This document shows, in pieces, positions 59,457-64,000 of a stretch of DNA of 64,000 nucleotides. A model generated the notes under the pieces. The model was given only the letters and a program-made list of their open reading frames with translations, ran no database searches and had not been told where the DNA came from. Numbering within the stretch: the first letter of the stretch is position 1; each line of letters opens with the position of its first letter. Origin of the DNA: Artemisia argyi (lineage: Eukaryota > Streptophyta > Magnoliopsida > Asterales > Asteraceae); assembly GCA_030686995.1 (NCBI GenBank), contig CM060703.1, positions 116,197,361 through 116,261,360 of the forward strand, read 5' to 3'. A program made the position numbers and the translations under genes.

Positions 59457-60137
59457 AAATGTATTCAAGCTAAAAGTTCCGTATAGAACCAACTTTTACC
59501 AAAGAACCCAACTCTTCATCTCATCCATCCATCTATTTCGCCATCCATGGTTCATATTAATCCTTTTTTGTTTTCTTTTTTCTTTTTATATTAATGATAG
59601 GGGCAATGTGGTCATTCCCCGACCTCTCTTTTTCCTCCTAACTTAACTGCATCATTCAAAGATCTTTCCCCCCTTTCTCTCTCTCTCTCAACGACTTGCA
59701 CCATCACCATCATCTGCACCGTCACTATCACCGGCCACCGTTACTATCATCGGCCACCATTACTACACTGGCCCCACCGTGACTCGTCACCATCACCGTC
59801 GTCATCGTCGGAATTTACATATAAGTGATGAAACCCTAGATTTGTCAAATCTATCTGATATTATGATAGATTTGTGATTAGTTCAGTTTAGAACTTGAGG
59901 TAATTTCTGCTTATCTTGTTATTGTGCTTGCATGTATTAAATTGCCATTGATTTTTGTCAAGTAGTTATCTTGTGTTCATCATCATAGACTCTTTGAAGC
60001 TTATCTGAGTTTGGAATATCTGATTAGGAAGTTTTTATCCCTTTGTTTCGATTTTGTAATCTTATTATTCTTATATGCATCTAAAGTGTTTGATAAAATG
60101 CCTGAATGAAATTTATTAGTTTTAGCTTAAAATTTTT
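59457..60137 (+). other. Possible gene 5' region or captured gene fragment
   Basis: It contains a CT-rich stretch (CTCTCTCTCTC near 59677), a CACCATCACC/CCGGCCACCG-rich segment (59695-59820), and AACTTGAG|GTAATTT near 59893-59902 that could be a splice donor. No clear ATG-led ORF. It may be a 5' UTR with first intron, or a piece carried by a transposon. Confidence 0.3.
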
Positions 60138-61071
60138 TGTTGGACCCTTTAACTTGGTTAATCTTAACTACGAAGGTAATCTAACCAAGTTCCATGGTAT
60201 AGCAATGTAATGATTAATAACTAAAAGTAAATAAATGTAAAAGATAAGAAACAGGTTTTTTCCAATGTTTAACTCTTTATTAGAAGTTAATCAAAAAGAA
60301 TTATACCTAAGTGTTTGTGGAACAACACCTGGGATTGAAATGACAAGTATGGTAAAACTCCTCACTAAACTCAAACTAAGCTTGAGTGACAACTAAGATC
60401 CAACTGATCTATCTCAGGGATTGTGTTGTTCTTTGGAGAGAGTAAAGATTTGGTTTGTGAATGTCTAAGCATTAAGTGCACAAACTTAATCTTTACATCT
60501 CTCTCTTATTCTCTATTTATACACAATTAGATTCTAACAGATACCTAGGAGACAAAGATTACATCAGCCTATATTGGACAAAATACATAGGTATTTTTTC
60601 CCTATTACAAATGGGTATAAGTAGTAAAGATCAGGGATGCTTTCTGGTCTTCATTGTTGACACACGTCTTTGTTTTATACCCTTTCAGGGAAAGTTGACC
60701 TTTGCTTGATAAGGACCCTTCCTTATCCATTCAAACTTATCCCGCCTATTCCTGCCTTTACTTTAGTATGTGTATCTTCGGTCTTTGTTCACTCAGTCTT
60801 CTTAGTTGGTGAGGACTTATAGGGACTCAGTGAGCTATTGTCGTCACTCACTGAGTCCATGATCTTCTTCTTTGGCTCAGGTATCATTCACTGAGAACCG
60901 CCTCACTGAATGGTGAACCTTTCATCATAGATTCACCCTAAGCATCTTGAGGATGACTCACTAAAAGACTATGCTGTCAGTGACTTGCTGAGTGTTCACG
61001 GTTATCAAACACTTAGGGTATTTTATGTTCAAATCCTAGATTAAAGAGTTTGGGTTTTAACAGACCCAACA
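60138..61071 (-). mobile_element. 3' LTR of copia 2
   Basis: On plus, TGTTGGACCC...CAGACCCAACA; 934 bp with matching ends. The PPT complement GTCTTCCCCTATTT follows. A TATA box (TATAAATAG on minus) is at 60513-60521. Confidence 0.8.
60826..60984 (-). promoter_or_regulatory. CTCA(G/C)TGAG palindrome cluster in the copia 2 LTR
   Basis: Sites CTCAGTGAG (60826), CTCACTGAG (60847), TTCACTGAG (60887), CTCACTGAA (60902), CTCACTAAA (60957) and GTCAGTGAC (60976). They lie upstream of the TATA box in element sense. TGACTCA (60954-60960), a GCN4/AP-1-type site, is included. Confidence 0.5.
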
Positions 61072-61480
61072 GTCTTCCCCTATTTGGATATACAAATAGC
61101 CTAAGTGTTTCTAGGTTCAGTGAGAGATAGCAAAGGTATTTATCTCTACTGACTGAATTACTAAGTAAAGTTTAGGACACTGAATGTTAAACAAAACATC
61201 AATATTATTCATAGTTATTACAATCCTAAACAAAACAAAGTAAATAAAAGATAGTTGTTGTAGATTCACTCAGGCTTCAGAACTTCAAACCCAGGGCTTC
61301 AAGCTTTTGTCTTTTGGACTCCAGTTCATGCTTGTCAGGGTGCTCTTGAATCTTGATCATCAGGTCATGGCAGAACCTAGCATTAGCTTCATTCCTGATG
61401 GGGTTGGCCATAAGGAAGTATCCAAGCATGGCTTTGATTCCTGCTTCATCAATATCTTCCCATCTCTGAAAGGCTGGATC

Positions 61481-64000
61481 CTAATATTCATCAATGGAGA
61501 AGAGACCTCTTTCAGGTTGCTCAATGACCCACTTATTCACAAATTTTACTCCTTCAGGGAGGGCTCTATTGCAGTTAAGGCCAGAAGCACTGATCTTAGG
61601 CTCAGTCTCAATCTTCTTTCTCTTTCTTCTTGAGGATTGAGATGGGGCAGCCTGAATGGTAGAAGCAGATGCTGGAAGCAGTGAAGGAATGCCAAATTCT
61701 TCATGCTTCTTGGCCAGGTTATCATACCTAGTCCTGAGAGATTTCATCAAGTTATTGACCACGACATTGTTCTTCTTTGAAATTATAGGACCCAACTCAT
61801 CTAGTTCAGTGATCCCAAATTCAGAGAGTTTGAAAGGATCATGAATTTCTAAATGTCGCTTGTCATGGCCTCTAAAGACACTGAGAACTGCTGGCTTGAT
61901 ATTCTGATGGATCTTGACATCAGTGATTGGTTCAGGGTTCAGCCTCTGTGTCATGACCCATTTATACCTGTTAATGTTCTATTGCCTGATTTCAGCAGAT
62001 TTCTTTAGTCAGGCATCCCTTTCATCTTAAGAGCAATCATAGCAGCATCGTGAGCCTTCTTAAACTTTTCTCCACCTTCCCTGGCAGCAAGATCCTGAGG
62101 TTTCAACCCAATAGCTTTTGCCTCTTCATTCACAATCTCAATGAGGGTAGCCTTGCTTGCCTGTTCCTCCGATGCTACTTTCCTCAACATCTCTACCTTA
62201 TCCATATGGGCCTCGATTTCTTCCTCAGTCATCAGATAGGTTACACCATTAATTTCATAGGGGACCCTGACAGGTGTATCAAGATCACGCCTAAATTCTG
62301 AGAAGGCAGGAACCAGTCGTATTGTGGGTTCAGACACTGTAGTAAGAATGCTCTTGCCCTTGTCCAGCTGGTTTGTTGAGAGAGTAGTTGTTTTAGGAGG
62401 TTGGTATGAGGATATAGAAGTAGCCTCAGTGATATGCTCCCCCTCAGTGTGAGAAGGAGGCTGTCCTCTTGAAGCAACATCAGTAGCCTTTGAAGCAACA
62501 TCAGTAGCCGTTGGTCGACTTGTGGAGGATTCAGGTACTCCAGTAGAAGGAGCTTCAGTGGCCCTCTCCCCCTCAACTGTTGCTGGAGCCATAGTGAGAG
62601 CAAGAGTTGGTGGATCCATTGAAGCAGAATAACCCTTGAAGGCCTCATAGATTTTAGTGAGCTTGGTTTTGATGTCATAGGTATCCTTCTGTAGTGTAGA
62701 CACCTTGGCATCAAGAGAAGCCTGAGTAGACTCAATCGCGGACATCGTTGGCCCAAGATTCCAGGCCAAAGAGTTGGAAGATTTAGCCGATGCACCCAAG
62801 TTTTTCTCCATTAAGCTCAAATAGGAACTGATGGAAGCCACTGATGATTGAAGACCCTCAAGATTTGCACACTTCAGAACATTTACCCGCTCAGTGAATT
62901 GAGCAGAGTTTGACTGGTAGGTTTGAGCAGCCTAAAGTATCTTCTTGTTGAGTTCAGGGTCATCTTTAACAGACTCTTGAATAGTTGCAACGCTCTTTGT
63001 AATTTTGCCAAGCGTAGCATTAAACTTGCTGAGATGACTATCAAGAGATGTCAGGGAGAAGGAGATTTCTTCCTGTTGTTCCAAGGTGTTGTCATGAAAT
63101 GCTTCAACAGAGTCCCTGGAGTTAAAGTAGTGAACGGCTTGCTCAGTGTGAATTTCGAACACATCATCAATGATTCCTCTGTAGATAACATAGCAGGCTT
63201 TACTCAGGAACTTCATCAGTTTTCTTTCAATGAGAGGCTCAGAGTCATCATACTTGGCTAGTCTGGCTGGGGAGGAAGTCTCAGATTCAGCATCCTGAGA
63301 TATGGATTCTTCCTCTTGTTGATGGGAGGGAGACTGATGTGATTGTCCAGTGGTAGTGACATCAGCCTCCAAATCATCGCCAGCCTCATAAACTTCCTCC
63401 TCACTGGCTTTGCTCATTTCATCATCTGAGTCAAGAACAGCCTAAAATGTAGCCATAGAGTCAATCTGCAAAAGAGGGTTAGTCGGCTCCTCTTCATAAG
63501 AAGACTTGCCTTGGTTGTGGTCGCTCCCTGACCCCTCTATTCCAGCAGACTGGGATTTGTCTGCCTGGTCCTTAGGGTCGGTTTGCGAAGAATGCGCAAC
63601 TCCATGGGGGGTGTTGGTTCCATATCAGCGGGTGGTTTCAGTCCCCCTGAGTCTTTGTCCCCAGTTGTTCCTTCAGCCACTGATGGGTTTGTGTCAGTGG
63701 CATCACTTGAAACATGTGAAATGGTGAGGTCCCCCTTTTCAACAGGCTGGTGCTGGCCTGTCGAAGGTTTAGGGACCGTAACTCCCTAAGACCCTGGTTT
63801 TGATGTACCAGAGACGTTAGCAGGAAAGGTGGAAGGCACTCCCCTACTAGCAGGTTGTATGTTTCCCTATAGATCTTTGGGAGCAGTCATGTGCACCAAG
63901 GACCCTGACTGTGATTTGTCAGTGTCCTTCGTTGTCCCTGGAGGTGGTGGAGCCTGACCTCGGGTGGACTAATCTGACTTAGTTTGTCTTTTTGGCTTAG
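61481..64000 (-). pseudogene. Extra ORF downstream of copia 2 pol
   Basis: The N-terminal part is acidic (63417 downward, SKASEEEVYEAGDDLEAD). A coiled-coil-like region follows (SAIESTQASLDAKVSTLQKD, YDIKTKLTKIYEAFKGYSA near 62640-62760), then a Pro/Ser/Thr-rich stretch, then RVPYEINGVTYLMTEEEIEA and a C-terminal domain with PFKLSEFGITELDELGPIIS near 61790-61840. Stops at about 63444 and 62932 lie in one frame from the right to 62005; a frameshift near 61980-62005 leads to the last part (61954-61481). I recall such ORFs after pol in Asteraceae copia elements; function unknown. It is open to the right edge only with interruptions. Confidence 0.7.

Larger units (their letters stand above)
60138..64000 (-). 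mobile_element. Ty1/copia LTR retrotransposon 2, 5' part outside window
   Basis: In sense (minus), from the right edge: an extra ORF with a coiled-coil region (64000 to about 61481), PPT (complement 61072-61085) and a 3' LTR (61071-60138). Pol and the 5' LTR must lie beyond the window. The extra ORF type suggests a SIRE/Maximus-like element (inference). Confidence 0.8.

Noticed and set aside
61307..61633. Plus-strand ORF at the copia 2 LTR boundary
   Set aside because: It overlaps the minus-strand extra ORF, which has recognisable family segments.
1..64000. tRNA or rRNA genes
   Set aside because: Only PBS sequences complementary to tRNA ends were seen; no cloverleaf or rRNA core noticed by eye.

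Overview
This is a plant nuclear window made almost entirely of nested LTR retrotransposons. One host gene looks intact: a spliced small heat-shock protein gene with a peroxisomal -SKL end (42001-43484, minus). The gag-protease ORF, the long extra ORFs downstream of copia pol and the antisense ORFs in the Ty3 elements all resemble elements I associate with daisy-family (Asteraceae) genomes. That placement is from recollection, not a search.

Layout, left to right. (1) 1-9446: a minus-strand copia element with its 5' LTR on the right, tRNA-Met-like PBS, gag-pol in one frame broken by four stops, and an extra plant-transposon-type ORF; its 3' end lies outside the window. It inserted into the 5' LTR of (2) element A (9447-16758, plus), a Ty3 element encoding only gag-protease and carrying a 570-bp hAT-like MITE with perfect 8-bp target duplications. 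A sits inside (3) element D (16759-23546, plus), an Athila/Tat-type element of which only decayed pol and the 3' LTR are present here. D sits inside (4) element E (23547-27917, plus), a Tat-type element with the end of integrase, an intron-containing antisense ORF and a short LTR. This is a four-deep nest. (5) 27918-28731 plus 38591-38934: remnant F, another antisense-type ORF, split by (6) element B (28732-38585, minus), with 3,207-bp LTRs and no intact coding. (7) 38935-43600: host island with the heat-shock gene, a broken tandem duplicate of its second exon, and a 1.77-kb Mutator-like foldback element in that duplicate. (8) 44278-46427 and 56723-57142: LINE fragments, the minus-strand one split by (9) element C (46433-56717, plus), same family as B with 3,410-bp LTRs. 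(10) 57143-59456: element G, a minus-strand 3' piece of the A family. (11) 59457-60137: possible gene 5' region. (12) 60138-64000: the 3' part of a second minus-strand copia element with a coiled-coil extra ORF.

The most interesting signal is in the LTRs. Four families (copia 1, A/G, D, copia 2) each have a cluster of short palindromes upstream of the TATA box, with a different palindrome in each family. In D the sites are spaced 20, 31, 20, 31 and 21 bp, close to whole turns of the DNA helix, and the spacing is kept although the spacer sequence is not. Copia 1 carries extra copies of its module inside gag and, beside a TATA-like sequence, upstream of its extra ORF.

A second theme is dependence between elements. 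A has gag-protease and no pol; D has pol in view; both share a conserved block after the stop codon. B and C have identical or nearly identical LTRs, so they moved recently, yet share an old stop codon in a fossil reverse transcriptase, implying mobilisation by a partner.
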